64,000 bases of DNA from Pseudomonas siliginis (lineage in GTDB: Bacteria; Pseudomonadota; Gammaproteobacteria; Pseudomonadales; Pseudomonadaceae): assembly GCF_019145195.1 (NCBI RefSeq), contig NZ_JAHSTW010000007.1, positions 248,001 to 312,000 of the forward strand, written 5' to 3'. Under the pieces are notes generated by a model, which was not told the DNA's origin, did not search any database, and worked only from the letters and a program-made list of their open reading frames with translations. How positions within the stretch are numbered: the stretch's first letter is position 1; every line of letters begins with the position of its first letter. Positions 1 through 8,529 of this stretch are shown here, piece after piece. Both the position numbers and the translations under genes were made by a program.

Positions 1-365
1 GCACCCGGCACGGGCACTACGTTGATGCCGGCCGCACGGGCCTGACGCACCAGGTGATAACCCGGATCGGAAATCAGCGGCGTGCCGGCATCGGAGATCA
101 GCGCGACGTTGTCGCCCGCCAACAACCGGGTAATAAAGCGGCTACCCTCATCCCGTTCGTTGTGTTCGTGACATGCGGCCAAGGGCGTGCCGATGCCGAA
201 GTGCTGCATCAGGCGCGCCGAATGCCGCGTGTCTTCCGCTGCAATCAATGCCACTTCACGGAGGATTTTCAAGGCCCGGGCGCTGATGTCGTCCAGGTTG
301 CCGATGGGCGTCGCCACCACATAAAGCGAGCCAGCAGCGGAATTCAAAGGACCTGGAGCAGTCAA
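1..365 (-). CDS. rsmI: 16S rRNA (cytidine-1402-2'-O)-methyltransferase RsmI, 5' part only
   Basis: RsmI 2'-O-methylates C1402 of 16S rRNA in the decoding centre, using SAM. The window holds only the N-terminal third or so; the rest lies beyond the left edge. The start of the family's SAM-binding domain is readable: the strand-1 segment LYVVATPIGN, then EDTRHS and the GTPLISDPG loop. I place the start at a TTG codon at 365, which is preceded by GAGGTG and gives MTAPGPLN. An in-frame ATG at 398 is possible, but it overlaps a TACAAT -10 hexamer, so it is probably upstream of the transcript start. The gene is divergent from lpoA, as in other pseudomonads. Identity is confident; the start is moderately so. 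Confidence 0.88.
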   Translation of the reverse strand, partial: MTAPGPLNSAAGSLYVVATPIGNLDDISARALKILREVALIAAEDTRHSARLMQHFGIGTPLAACHEHNERDEGSRFITRLLAGDNVALISDAGTPLISDPGYHLVRQARAAGINVVPVPG

Positions 366-396
366 AGCGCACACCTCGTGATCGGTAAAAGCGGCC

Positions 397-422
397 ATTG
401 TAGCGCGTCATGAGGCTTGCAA
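397..422 (-). promoter_or_regulatory. Candidate promoter of rsmI
   Basis: On the minus strand a TACAAT hexamer (402 to 397) lies 32-37 bases upstream of the proposed TTG start. TTGCAA (422 to 417) could act as a -35, but the spacer of 14 is short. The -10 is convincing; the -35 is not. Confidence 0.35.
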
Positions 423-575
423 TGCGCTCCGGCCGAGTGCGGTTTTTCGCCCGGTTGTGCGCTTGCGCAACATTTACTCCAGCTAAATTGACCGATTCAC
501 GCCAGTAACATCGCGCCCCGGCCAGTGCTTGGGTACAATTCCACGCTAATTTGATCGAGTATCAGGAACACTTAC

Positions 576-2387
576 ATGATCGCTTGCCTGCGGCTGTTCA
601 CTGCCCTCTGCCTCGCTGCCTTGTTGGCCGCGTGTGCCAGCTCCCCTTCCTCCAGCCTTGGCGAACTTCCACGGACTCCGGACGCCAGCATCGAGCAACT
701 GCTCGAACAGGCTGCGCAGGCTAAAACCCCGGAACAAGCCGCCCTGCTGCGCCTGAGCGCGGCGGACCAGGCCTACCGCCAAGGCAATGCCGGCCAGTCC
801 GCGCAAATCCTGCAACAAGTGCCGGTGGAGCAACTCAAGCCAGGCCAGCAGATTTTCGCCAATACGCTGTCCGCCGAACTGGCCATGACGCGCAATCAGC
901 CAAAAGCTGCGCTGACCGCCCTGAGCCATCCGAGCTTCCAGAAGCTCGGGGAAATGCCAGAAGCGCAGCAAGTGCGCACCGGCACCGTTCACGCCCGCGC
1001 CCTTGAAGCCGACGGCCAGACGCTGGCCGCTGCCCGTGAGCGTGTGTTCATCGCACCGATGCTGGAAGGCGAAGCGGCGAGCAAGAACCACGAAGCGATC
1101 TGGACCCTGATCGCGTCGCTGCCAACCGATCAATTGCAACCGAACAACACCGACGATCTCGGCGGTTGGATGGCTCTGGCGCAAGCGGTGAAAACCGCAG
1201 GCACGCTGGAACAGCAACAAGCCGCAATCGACAACTGGCGTGCGCAGAATCCAAAGCACCCGGCGGCTGTCAACCTGCCGCTGCCATTGACCAAACTCAA
1301 GGAACTGGCTAGCCAGCCACTGAGCAAAATCGCCCTGCTGCTGCCACAGGACGGCCAGTTGGCGTCGGTCGGCAAAGCGCTGCGTGAAGGCTTCATGGCC
1401 GCGCATTATCAGGCGCAACAGGCCGGCCAGAACCCACCTGCCATCGAGTTCTACGACAGCTCGAAGCTGACTTCGATGGACGAGTTCTATCGCAAGGCTC
1501 AGGCTGACGGCGTGCAACTGGTAGTCGGCCCGCTGGAAAAACCACTGGTCAAGCAACTGAGCACTCGCCCGCAACTGCCAATCACCACCCTGGCGCTGAA
1601 CTACAGCGAAGGCGAGCAAGGCCCGGCGCAGTTGTTCCAGTTCGGTCTGGCGGCTGAAGACGAAGCTCGCGAAGTTTCCCGTCGCGCCCGTGCCGACGGC
1701 CTGCATCGCGCCGCGATCATGGTGCCGAAGGGCGAATGGGGCGATCGCGTCCTGCGTGCCTTCAGCCAGGACTGGCAAGCCAATGGCGGCAGTATCGTTG
1801 CCACCGAGCGTGTCGATCAGCCGGTGCAACTGGCCCAGCAGATTGCCGACATGTTCCAGCTGCGCCAGAGCGAAGCCCGCGCCAAGAGCCTGCAGAATGT
1901 TGCCGGCACCAATGTCGCCGCGCAGCCTTCGCGTCGCCAGGACATCGAATTCATCTTCTTGGCCGCCACGCCGCAACAGGCCCAGCAGATCAAGCCGACC
2001 CTGAACTTCCAGTACGCCGGTGACGTGCCGGTCTACGCGACTTCCCACGTGTACAGCGCCAGCGGCGACGTCAATCAGTACAACGACATGAACGGCATTC
2101 GCTTCTGCGAAACCCCATGGCTGCTGGAAACCAGCGATCCGCTGCGCCAGCAAGTGGCTGCGCAATGGCCGCAAGCCAATGGCAGCCTCGGTCGCCTGTA
2201 CGCCATGGGCGCCGACGCCTATCGCCTGGCACCGCGCCTGGGCCAACTCAAGGCCCTGCCGGACAGCCGCATCGAAGGTCAGTCGGGCAGCCTCGGCATG
2301 ACCCAGACCCAGCGCGTTGTGCGCCAGTTGCCGTGGGCACAGTTCGTCAGCGGTCAGGTGCAGCGTCTGCCGGACACCCCGCGCTGA
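576..2387 (+). CDS. lpoA: Penicillin-binding protein activator LpoA (LppC family lipoprotein)
   Basis: This is a 603-residue outer-membrane lipoprotein of the LpoA/LppC family, which stimulates peptidoglycan synthesis by class A PBPs from the periplasmic side. A signal peptide ends in a lipobox (LLAAC, Cys20). An N-terminal TPR-like helical region (about 25-240) precedes a type I periplasmic-binding fold (about 250-590) recognisable by KIALLLPQDG. A possible -10 (TACAAT, 534-539) lies about 40 bases upstream. The stop overlaps the yraN start by one base, so the two are translationally coupled. The order lpoA-yraN-gmhA/diaA-dolP matches the E. coli yraMNOP block, which supports the name. Confidence 0.93.
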   Translation: MIACLRLFTALCLAALLAACASSPSSSLGELPRTPDASIEQLLEQAAQAKTPEQAALLRLSAADQAYRQGNAGQSAQILQQVPVEQLKPGQQIFANTLSAELAMTRNQPKAALTALSHPSFQKLGEMPEAQQVRTGTVHARALEADGQTLAAARERVFIAPMLEGEAASKNHEAIWTLIASLPTDQLQPNNTDDLGGWMALAQAVKTAGTLEQQQAAIDNWRAQNPKHPAAVNLPLPLTKLKELASQPLSKIALLLPQDGQLASVGKALREGFMAAHYQAQQAGQNPPAIEFYDSSKLTSMDEFYRKAQADGVQLVVGPLEKPLVKQLSTRPQLPITTLALNYSEGEQGPAQLFQFGLAAEDEAREVSRRARADGLHRAAIMVPKGEWGDRVLRAFSQDWQANGGSIVATERVDQPVQLAQQIADMFQLRQSEARAKSLQNVAGTNVAAQPSRRQDIEFIFLAATPQQAQQIKPTLNFQYAGDVPVYATSHVYSASGDVNQYNDMNGIRFCETPWLLETSDPLRQQVAAQWPQANGSLGRLYAMGADAYRLAPRLGQLKALPDSRIEGQSGSLGMTQTQRVVRQLPWAQFVSGQVQRLPDTPR

Positions 2388-2749
2388 TGCCCGACAGGTC
2401 ACGCTCGCAAAGCGGCAAGGATGCCGAGCGCCAGGCGCTCGAACATCTGCAACAACAAGGCCTGCGCCTGCTGGCGCAGAACTGGTTATGCAAACGCGGC
2501 GAGCTTGATCTGGTCATGCTTGATGGCGATACAGTAGTATTCGTTGAAGTTCGCTACAGAAAAAACACTCAATGGGGTGGCGCGCTCGCCAGTATCGACG
2601 AGCGCAAGCAGCAGAAACTGATCTTTGCAGCACAGTATTTTCTTCAGCGCGAGTCGCGTTGGGCCAATTCCCCCTGCCGCTTCGATGTGGTGGCGATCGA
2701 CAGCCACCCGAATCAGCTGAACTGGTTGCAGAATGCTTTCGACAGTTGA
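2387..2749 (+). CDS. yraN: YraN/UPF0102 family endonuclease-like protein
   Basis: A 120-residue protein of the UPF0102 (YraN) family, with a restriction-endonuclease-like fold. The core is visible: GELDLVML followed by VFVEVRYR, the usual (E)LD...(V)EV(K/R) nuclease arrangement, with a conserved RFDVVAID near the end. The ATG at 2387 overlaps the lpoA stop (TGATG). The longer open frame upstream lies inside lpoA in another frame and is not used. The biochemical role is unsettled in the family; a Holliday-junction or flap-type nuclease is often suggested. It is co-transcribed with lpoA. Confidence 0.9.
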   Translation: MPDRSRSQSGKDAERQALEHLQQQGLRLLAQNWLCKRGELDLVMLDGDTVVFVEVRYRKNTQWGGALASIDERKQQKLIFAAQYFLQRESRWANSPCRFDVVAIDSHPNQLNWLQNAFDS

Positions 2750-2850
2750 TCGCCTGCACCCTGCCCTGTTTTCGTCCGACACATTTTGCTCTTTGCTTTG
2801 CCGGCTGCACATTCACGTGCCGAACAGCCGCGCCACTTAAGGTCACACAG

Positions 2851-3444
2851 ATGGACATGCAATCCCGAATTCGCCAGCTATTTCAGGCCAGTATCGACAC
2901 CAAGCAACAGGCGATGGACGTACTTGCACCGCACATCGAGCAAGCCAGCCAGATCATGGTCAACGCCCTGCTCAACGAAGGCAAAATGCTCTCGTGCGGC
3001 AACGGTGGTTCGGCCGGCGATGCCCAGCATTTTTCTTCGGAGCTGCTCAACCGCTTCGAGCGCGAGCGTCCGAGCCTGCCGGCGATTGCGCTGACTACCG
3101 ACACTTCGACGATCACTTCGATCGCCAACGATTACAGCTACAACGAAGTGTTCTCCAAGCAGATCCGCGCGCTCGGCCAGCCGGGCGATGTGTTGCTGGC
3201 GATTTCGACCAGCGGCAACTCGGCGAACATTATTCAAGCGATCCAGGCCGCACATGATCGCGAAATGATTGTCGTAGCTTTGACCGGACGCGATGGCGGC
3301 GGCATGGCGTCGCTGCTGTTGCCCGAGGACGTCGAGATTCGCGTACCGGCCAACGTCACTGCACGTATTCAGGAAGTCCACTTGCTGGCGATCCATTGCC
3401 TTTGCGATCTGATCGACAGCCAACTGTTCGGGAGTGAAGAATGA
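2851..3444 (+). CDS. gmhA: Phosphoheptose isomerase GmhA / DiaA-type SIS protein
   Basis: A 197-residue single SIS-domain protein. GmhA converts sedoheptulose 7-phosphate to D-glycero-D-manno-heptose 7-phosphate for LPS core synthesis. The E. coli protein at the same locus, DiaA, instead promotes DnaA assembly at oriC. The phosphate-binding loops CGNGGSAGDAQH (49-60) and ISTSGNS (118-124) are present, as are His60, Glu64 and a C-terminal AIHCLCDLID helix. RFERERPSLPAIALTTD is more DiaA-like, while the Pseudomonas orthologue is normally assigned as GmhA. The ATG at 2851 follows a TAAGG ribosome-binding site; the upstream extension reads through a separate frame. It overlaps the next gene by 4 bases. 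Confidence 0.87.
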   Translation: MDMQSRIRQLFQASIDTKQQAMDVLAPHIEQASQIMVNALLNEGKMLSCGNGGSAGDAQHFSSELLNRFERERPSLPAIALTTDTSTITSIANDYSYNEVFSKQIRALGQPGDVLLAISTSGNSANIIQAIQAAHDREMIVVALTGRDGGGMASLLLPEDVEIRVPANVTARIQEVHLLAIHCLCDLIDSQLFGSEE

Positions 3445-4019
3445 CCCCTAATCGCCTTGGCCTTCTGGCCTTGACCCTGTGCCTCGGCATCAGCGGCTGC
3501 ACCTCGGTGGTGAACGCCAGCCGTGAAGCGCCGATCGAAGACGACCGTGGCACGCGCACCTTCGGCAGCAAGATCGACGACTCGCTGATCGAAACCAAAG
3601 CAGGCGTGAACATCGCCAAGGCCGATCCGGCACTGGACAACGACTCGCACATCGTCATCACCAGCTTCAACGGCGTCGTCCTGCTCGCCGGCCAGACTCC
3701 GCGCGAAGACCTCAAGGCCAAAGCCGAACAGGCCGCCGCCAACGTCCAGCGCGTGAAGAAAGTGCACAACGAACTGCAAGTGCTGCAACCGTCCTCCCTG
3801 CTCGCGCGCCAGAACGATGCGTGGCTGACCACCAAGATCAAGACCCAGATGCTCACCGACGCCAGCATTCCTGGCTCGCGCATCAAAGTCGTGACCGAGA
3901 ATGGCATCGTCTACCTGCTGGGCCTGCTGACCAAACAGGAAGCCACTCAGGCAACCAATCTGGTTCAGGGTGTGTCCGGTGTGCAGAAGATCGTGAAGCT
4001 GTTCGAATACATCGACTGA
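3441..4019 (+). CDS. BON-domain lipoprotein, DolP (YraP)-like
   Basis: A 192-residue lipoprotein with a signal peptide and lipobox (LGISGC, Cys20). Two BON domains follow, about 45-113 and 123-191, each ending in a VxLxG-type strand. This is the layout of E. coli DolP/YraP, an outer-membrane quality-control protein that binds anionic phospholipid and the BAM complex. The start overlaps the preceding stop (ATGA), so it is the last gene of the lpoA-yraN-gmhA unit. A bidirectional terminator follows 23 bases after the stop. Synteny with yraP supports the call. Confidence 0.88.
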   Translation: MTPNRLGLLALTLCLGISGCTSVVNASREAPIEDDRGTRTFGSKIDDSLIETKAGVNIAKADPALDNDSHIVITSFNGVVLLAGQTPREDLKAKAEQAAANVQRVKKVHNELQVLQPSSLLARQNDAWLTTKIKTQMLTDASIPGSRIKVVTENGIVYLLGLLTKQEATQATNLVQGVSGVQKIVKLFEYID

Positions 4020-4036
4020 CCGTAAACGTCAGGCAC

Positions 4037-4070
4037 AAAAAAGGCGATCCATCCGGATCGCCTTTTTTTT
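4037..4070. terminator. Bidirectional rho-independent terminator between dolP-like gene and sspB
   Basis: An 8-bp GC-rich stem GGCGATCC/GGATCGCC (4043-4050 and 4055-4062) with an ATCC loop is flanked by an A-tract on the left and eight Ts on the right. It can stop both converging transcripts. The T-tract runs into the last codon of sspB. Confidence 0.9.
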
Positions 4071-4482
4071 ATTTCACAACCTTCAAGCTTGGCCGACCAC
4101 TCGGACGTGGCGGCTCGCTGCCCGGTGGCGGCGAGTCGTCATCCGGATCGATGTCTTCCTCGTCGTCCATTGGCAACTCGAGGTCAAACACCATGCCCTG
4201 GCCGTTCTCCCGCGCATAAATGCCCAAGATCGCGCTGATCGGCACGTAGAGACTGTGCGGAACACCGCCGAAGCGGCCTTCGAACGTCACCACGTCGTTA
4301 TCCATGTGCAGATGACGCACGGCACTCGGCGAGATGTTCAGGACGATCTGGCCGTCACTGGCAAAACCCTGTGGCACCTGCACCGCCGGGTACTCGGAGT
4401 TGACCAGCATGTGCGGGGTGCAATCGTTATCCACAATCCACTCGTAGAGCGCGCGGACCAGATAAGGTCGACTGGAGTTCAT
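4069..4482 (-). CDS. sspB: ClpXP protease specificity-enhancing factor SspB
   Basis: A 137-residue adaptor that delivers ssrA-tagged peptides to ClpXP. The folded substrate-binding domain spans about 1-107. An acidic, proline-rich linker (DDEEDIDPDDDSPPPGSEPP) leads to the C-terminal ClpX-docking peptide RPSLKVVK, close to the E. coli tail RPALRVVK. The gene lies 16 bases after sspA in the same direction, the usual sspAB operon. The final codon lies within the shared terminator. Confidence 0.95.
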   Translation of the reverse strand: MNSSRPYLVRALYEWIVDNDCTPHMLVNSEYPAVQVPQGFASDGQIVLNISPSAVRHLHMDNDVVTFEGRFGGVPHSLYVPISAILGIYARENGQGMVFDLELPMDDEEDIDPDDDSPPPGSEPPRPSGRPSLKVVK

Positions 4483-4498
4483 AGCGGCTCCTTAAGCC

Positions 4499-5116
4499 TT
4501 AGCGCATATCGCGTTCGACACCAGACAGACTCGCCTGGAAAGCCTCACGCGCAAACTGACGCTCCATATAATCAAGCAGCGGCTTGGCCGGCCGCGGCAG
4601 TTCAATACCCAGAATCGGCAAACGCCAGAGTATGGGTAATAGGCAGCAATCCACCAGACTTTGTTCCTCACTGAGGAAGAACGGTTTGTCGGCAAACAGC
4701 GGCGAAACGCCGGTCAGGCTTTCGCGCAGTTCCTTGCGCGCCACGACCCGTGCAGCCTCTTTGCTCTTGGGATCCAGAATCAGATCCACCAACCCGCACC
4801 AGTCACGCTGAATCCTGTGGATCAGCAGACGACTGTTGGCCCGCGCCACCGGGTAAACCGGCATCAGCGGCGGATGCGGGTAACGCTCATCCAGATACTC
4901 CATCACCACGGTCGACTCCCACAACGCCAGGTCACGATCGACCAGCGTCGGCAGACTGCCGTAAGGGTTCACCTCAATCAGTTTAGGCGGCTGGCGGCCC
5001 GCTTCCACGTAAATGATTTCGGCGCTGACACCCTTCTCTGCAAGCACGATGCGCACTCGGTGGGAATAGTGGTCGGCGGGGTCGGAGTAACAGGCCAACC
5101 GATTGGTCACGCCCAT
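4499..5116 (-). CDS. sspA: Stringent starvation protein A (GST-fold transcription co-regulator)
   Basis: A 205-residue protein with a glutathione-S-transferase fold. SspA binds RNA polymerase, lacks GST activity, and affects acid tolerance and virulence genes. The N-terminal thioredoxin-like half begins with CYSDPADHYSHRVRIVL, without the CxxC of a redox enzyme. The PHPPLMPVYP segment typical of SspA is present. A strong AGGAGG ribosome-binding site precedes the ATG at 5116. A large hairpin separates the gene from petC upstream, so it may have its own promoter or depend on read-through. Confidence 0.94.
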   Translation of the reverse strand: MGVTNRLACYSDPADHYSHRVRIVLAEKGVSAEIIYVEAGRQPPKLIEVNPYGSLPTLVDRDLALWESTVVMEYLDERYPHPPLMPVYPVARANSRLLIHRIQRDWCGLVDLILDPKSKEAARVVARKELRESLTGVSPLFADKPFFLSEEQSLVDCCLLPILWRLPILGIELPRPAKPLLDYMERQFAREAFQASLSGVERDMR

Positions 5117-5153
5117 GGCGATCCTCCTCGCTTGTTGAATTTGTCGGAACCGG

Positions 5154-5238
5154 AAAAACGCGCGCGCCCAGAGGGCACCTCCCGCAGGGTCTGACTGAGC
5201 AGACCCTGCTTTAGCGGAGGCGCCCTTGGGCGCGCGCG
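5154..5238 (-). terminator. Very large hairpin terminator after petC
   Basis: Outer arms 5159-5176 and 5222-5238 form 11 GC pairs (CGCGCGCGCCC with GGGCGCGCGCG), a small internal loop, then GGGC/GCCC. Inside lie CCTCCCGC/GCGGAGG with one bulge and an 8-bp stem AGGGTCTG/CAGACCCT around an ACTGAG loop. On the minus strand the hairpin is followed by five Ts (5158 to 5154). It is far longer than the other terminators in the window and sits directly before sspA. Confidence 0.75.
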
Positions 5239-5262
5239 ATTAACAGCAATGCTTGAAGCGTA

Positions 5263-6045
5263 TCAGTGCACGTCTTTCCAGTATTCACGCTTGAGCAGGT
5301 AGGCGAACACAAAGAAGAACGCCAGGTACAGCAAGACATAAGTACCGATGCGCTGATGTTGCAGCTTAACCGGGTTAGCCGAGTAAGCCAGGAAGGTTAC
5401 CAGATTCTTGACCTTCTCATCGAACTGCTCTTCGTTCAGAGCACCGGACTTAGGCACGATGGTCAACTGATCACACGCTTCATGGGTCAGCGGCGTGCCG
5501 GTCAGCGGATCGTATTGCTTCTTGCCGTCCTCGACGATCTGCACCTGTTTGCAGCCGACGACCTGACGACCCTGCAGGCCGACCAGCACGTTAGGCATGC
5601 CGACGTTCGGGAAGACCTTGTTGTTCACGCCCCATGGACGCGCCGGGTCTTCGTAGAACGACTTCAGGTAACCGTAGAGCCAGTCGGTGCCGCGTACCCG
5701 CGCTACCAGAGTCAGGTCCGGCGGCGCTGCGCCGAACCAGGTCTTGGCGTCGGCCGGCTGCATGCCGATGTTCATGTGGTCGCCAATCTTGGCACCGGTG
5801 AACACCAGCTTCTCCAGCATCAGCTCGTGCGGGATGCCAAGGTCATCGGCGACGCGCTCGTAACGCTGGAACTTGGCACTGTGACAACCCATGCAATAGT
5901 TGGCAAAGGTCCGCGCGCCATCCTGCAGGGCAGCTTTGTCGGAGACGTCGATATCGACACTTTCCAGTTCCGGACCATGGCCCCCGGCAGCAAAGGACAG
6001 GGAAGGCAGCGCAGTAAAAATCAGAGCAAGAAATAACTTTTTCAT
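5263..6045 (-). CDS. petC: Ubiquinol-cytochrome c reductase, cytochrome c1
   Basis: Cytochrome c1 of the bc1 complex (260 residues) passes electrons from the Rieske centre to periplasmic cytochrome c. It starts with a Sec signal peptide (to about residue 20). The haem site CMGCH is at 51-55, a likely axial Met is in the VGMPNV segment, and one C-terminal membrane anchor (IGTYVLLYLAFFFVFAYLL) precedes EYWKDVH. The ATG at 6045 shares its A with the petB stop (TGATG). A longer open frame upstream is petB read in another frame. Confidence 0.95.
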   Translation of the reverse strand: MKKLFLALIFTALPSLSFAAGGHGPELESVDIDVSDKAALQDGARTFANYCMGCHSAKFQRYERVADDLGIPHELMLEKLVFTGAKIGDHMNIGMQPADAKTWFGAAPPDLTLVARVRGTDWLYGYLKSFYEDPARPWGVNNKVFPNVGMPNVLVGLQGRQVVGCKQVQIVEDGKKQYDPLTGTPLTHEACDQLTIVPKSGALNEEQFDEKVKNLVTFLAYSANPVKLQHQRIGTYVLLYLAFFFVFAYLLKREYWKDVH

Positions 6046-7259
6046 CAGCCAGTCACCCTTTCCGGAACCGGTTTGGTCTTCTCGAGCCGGGTGTAGAACG
6101 GCATCAGAATGAAGTAGGCGAAATACAGGAAGGTGCAGACCTGCGACAGCAACGTGCGCCCCGGCGTCGGCGCAAGAACGCCGAGGATGCCGAGAATCAC
6201 GAAAGAAATGCAGAACACCACCAGCCAGATTTTGCTCATCCAGCCCTTGTAGCGCATCGATCTCACCGGACTGCGGTCCAGCCATGGCAGCACGAACAGC
6301 ACCGCAATCGCCGCGCCCATGGCGATAACACCCATGAGCTTGTCCGGCACCGCACGCAGGATTGCGTAGAACGGAGTGAAGTACCAGACCGGGGCAATGT
6401 GCTCAGGCGTCTTGAACGGGTTAGCCGGCTCGAAGTTTGGTTTTTCGAGGAAGTAGCCGCCCATTTCCGGGAAGAAGAACACAATGAAGCAGAAGATGAA
6501 CAGGAACACCACGACGCCGACAATGTCCTTCACCGTGTAGTACGGGTGGAACGCGATGCCGTCCAGCGGGATGCCGTTTTCGTCTTTGTGCTTCTTGATA
6601 TCGACGCCGTCAGGGTTGTTCGAGCCCACTTCGTGCAGCGCCAGAATGTGCAACACCACCAGACCGAGAATCACGATCGGCAGCGCGACAACGTGCAAGG
6701 CGAAGAATCGGTTCAGGGTGATTCCGGAGATCAGGTAGTCACCACGAATCCACTGGGTCAGGTCATCGCCGATCAGCGGAATCGCACCGAACAGCGAGAT
6801 GATCACCTGGGCGCCCCAGTACGACATCTGGCCCCACGGCAGCAGGTAACCCATGAACGCTTCAGCCATCAGCGCCAGGTAGATCAGCATGCCGAACACC
6901 CAGACCAGCTCGCGCGGTTTCTGGTACGAACCGTAGAGCAGACCGCGGAACATGTGCAGATAGACGACGATGAAAAACGCCGAGGCGCCGGTCGAGTGCA
7001 GCAGACGCAGGATCGAGCCGTACTCGACGTCGCGCATGATGTATTCAACGGAAGCAAAGGCCTCTTCTGCCGACGGCGTGTAGCTCATCGTCAGCCAGAC
7101 ACCGGTGACGATCTGATTGACCAGCACCAGCAGTGCCAGCGAGCCGAAGAAATAGAAGAAGTTGAAGTTTTTTGGTGCGTAATATTTGCTGAGATGGTCT
7201 TCCCACATTTTGGTCGCAGGAAAGCGCGCATCAACCCAATCCATGAACTTGCTCATCAC
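6045..7259 (-). CDS. petB: Ubiquinol-cytochrome c reductase, cytochrome b
   Basis: Cytochrome b (404 residues) is the membrane core of the bc1 complex and carries two haems b and the Qo and Qi sites. Haem-ligand histidines are visible at 88/102 and 189/204. The second pair is 15 residues apart, as in b6-type rather than mitochondrial proteins. The Qo motif is PVWY (in HIAPVWYFTPFYAI) in place of the textbook PEWY, a variant I know from other gammaproteobacteria. About eight membrane helices can be counted. It overlaps petA by 4 bases and petC by 1. Confidence 0.95.
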   Translation of the reverse strand: MMSKFMDWVDARFPATKMWEDHLSKYYAPKNFNFFYFFGSLALLVLVNQIVTGVWLTMSYTPSAEEAFASVEYIMRDVEYGSILRLLHSTGASAFFIVVYLHMFRGLLYGSYQKPRELVWVFGMLIYLALMAEAFMGYLLPWGQMSYWGAQVIISLFGAIPLIGDDLTQWIRGDYLISGITLNRFFALHVVALPIVILGLVVLHILALHEVGSNNPDGVDIKKHKDENGIPLDGIAFHPYYTVKDIVGVVVFLFIFCFIVFFFPEMGGYFLEKPNFEPANPFKTPEHIAPVWYFTPFYAILRAVPDKLMGVIAMGAAIAVLFVLPWLDRSPVRSMRYKGWMSKIWLVVFCISFVILGILGVLAPTPGRTLLSQVCTFLYFAYFILMPFYTRLEKTKPVPERVTG

Positions 7260-7849
7260 GCCTTCTCCGTATCGACGCCAATGACAATCAGGTCATCGGT
7301 CTCATAGGAATGCGGGGGAACTGGCAGGTTCAAAGGCGCAGGTTGCGACTTGTAGACGCGGCCAGCCAGATCGTAGTGGGAACCGTGGCACGGGCAGAAA
7401 TAGCCGCCTACCCAGTCTTTGCCCAGATCCGCAGGTGCCACTTCGGGACGGAAGGTCGGTGAGCAACCCAGGTGCGTACAGATCCCGATCAGCAGGAGAA
7501 TTTCCGGCTTGATCGAGCGCACTTCCGGGTCGACATAAGTGGGTTGCGTGGAGTTTTTGGAGGTCGGATCGGAGAGTTGACCCTCGATCTTCTTGAGATT
7601 CCCCAGGATTTCCTCGGTACGGCGGACAATGAACACCGGCTGGCCGCGCCATTCAGCAATCATCTGCTGGCCTGGCTCGATTTTGCTGACATTCACTTTC
7701 ACCGGTGCACCGGCAGCTTTCGCCTTGGCACTGGGAAACCATGACCCCACGAACGGGACCGCAGCCCCCACCGCTCCTGCAGCACCCACCACGGATGTGG
7801 CTGCCACCAGGAAGCGACGCCGGCCTGCATTCACGCCGTCATTGCTCAT
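7256..7849 (-). CDS. petA: Ubiquinol-cytochrome c reductase, Rieske iron-sulfur subunit
   Basis: The Rieske protein (197 residues) takes the first electron from quinol with its 2Fe-2S cluster. An N-terminal RRRFLVA motif in a short hydrophobic stretch is a Tat-type signal anchor. The cluster-binding boxes are CTHLGC (124-129) and CPCHGSH (152-158). It is the first gene of petABC and overlaps petB by 4 bases (ATGA). A candidate promoter lies about 150 bases upstream. Confidence 0.96.
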   Translation of the reverse strand: MSNDGVNAGRRRFLVAATSVVGAAGAVGAAVPFVGSWFPSAKAKAAGAPVKVNVSKIEPGQQMIAEWRGQPVFIVRRTEEILGNLKKIEGQLSDPTSKNSTQPTYVDPEVRSIKPEILLLIGICTHLGCSPTFRPEVAPADLGKDWVGGYFCPCHGSHYDLAGRVYKSQPAPLNLPVPPHSYETDDLIVIGVDTEKA

Positions 7850-8000
7850 TCAGTCCTCTCCCATCAGCTTTTTTGGCCTGTTAAATCAGGCGTCTACTAA
7901 ATAAATCAAATGTTACTTATAAAAATTTTGCCCGAATGGTAATGAAAACCCCCAATTCTGACAAGGTTAATTCCCCGGGGATCAACCCCTCAAGCCTTGG

Positions 8001-8027
8001 AGTATAGGGGGTCTACGGCTGTGGCAA
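8001..8027 (-). promoter_or_regulatory. Candidate promoter of petABC
   Basis: On the minus strand TTGCCA (8027 to 8022) and TATACT (8006 to 8001) are separated by 15 bases, slightly short for sigma-70. The region between it and petA (7850-8000) is AT-rich, with no other gene visible. Confidence 0.4.
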
Positions 8028-8064
8028 GTTGTCACAACGCAATTCTTTGATAAATCGCACGCAT

Positions 8065-8099
8065 AAAAAAACGCCCGCTTCCGTGAGGAGGCGGGCGTT
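8065..8099 (-). terminator. Rho-independent terminator of rplM-rpsI
   Basis: The stem AACGCCCGC/GCGGGCGTT (8070-8078 and 8091-8099) with a 12-base loop is followed on the minus strand by seven Ts. It lies 24 bases after the rpsI stop. Confidence 0.9.
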
Positions 8100-8122
8100 C
8101 TTTTTTGAACGTGGAAGCGAAA

Positions 8123-8515
8123 TTAACGCTTCGAGTACTGCGGACGCTTACGCGCTTTACGCAGACCAACTTTCTTACGTTCAACTTCACGGGCGTCGCG
8201 GGTAACGAAGCCAGCTTTGCGCAGAGCGCTACGCAGGGTTTCGTCGTAGTCCATCAGAGCGCGGGTGATGCCGTGGCGGATTGCGCCAGCCTGACCACTT
8301 ACACCACCGCCGATCACGGTGACGTAGATGTCGAACTTCTCGACAGTCTCGGTCAGCTCCAGCGGCTGACGAACTACCATGCGGGCAGTTTCGCGGCCGA
8401 AGAAGTTATCCAGCGAACGGTTGTTGATGGAGATGTTACCAGTACCCGGACGCAGGAAAACGCGTGCGGTTGCGGTCTTGCGACGGCCAGTGCCGTAATT
8501 TTGAGTCGCCGACAT
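8123..8515 (-). CDS. rpsI: 30S ribosomal protein S9
   Basis: S9 (130 residues) sits in the 30S head, its basic tail reaching the P-site tRNA. The N-terminal YGTGRRKTATARVFL and the C-terminal GLRKARKRPQYSKR tail are characteristic. It lies 14 bases after rplM in the usual rplM-rpsI pair. Length matches the family. Confidence 0.98.
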   Translation of the reverse strand: MSATQNYGTGRRKTATARVFLRPGTGNISINNRSLDNFFGRETARMVVRQPLELTETVEKFDIYVTVIGGGVSGQAGAIRHGITRALMDYDETLRSALRKAGFVTRDAREVERKKVGLRKARKRPQYSKR

Positions 8516-8529
8516 AATGAACTATTCCG

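Noticed and set aside
54..413. A 119-codon plus-strand frame at the left edge
   Set aside because: It is antisense to rsmI, whose conserved motifs are clear on the minus strand.
5263..6285. A longer cytochrome c1 with an extra 80-residue N-terminus
   Set aside because: The extra part is petB read in another frame; the true start follows at once with a signal peptide and overlaps the petB stop.
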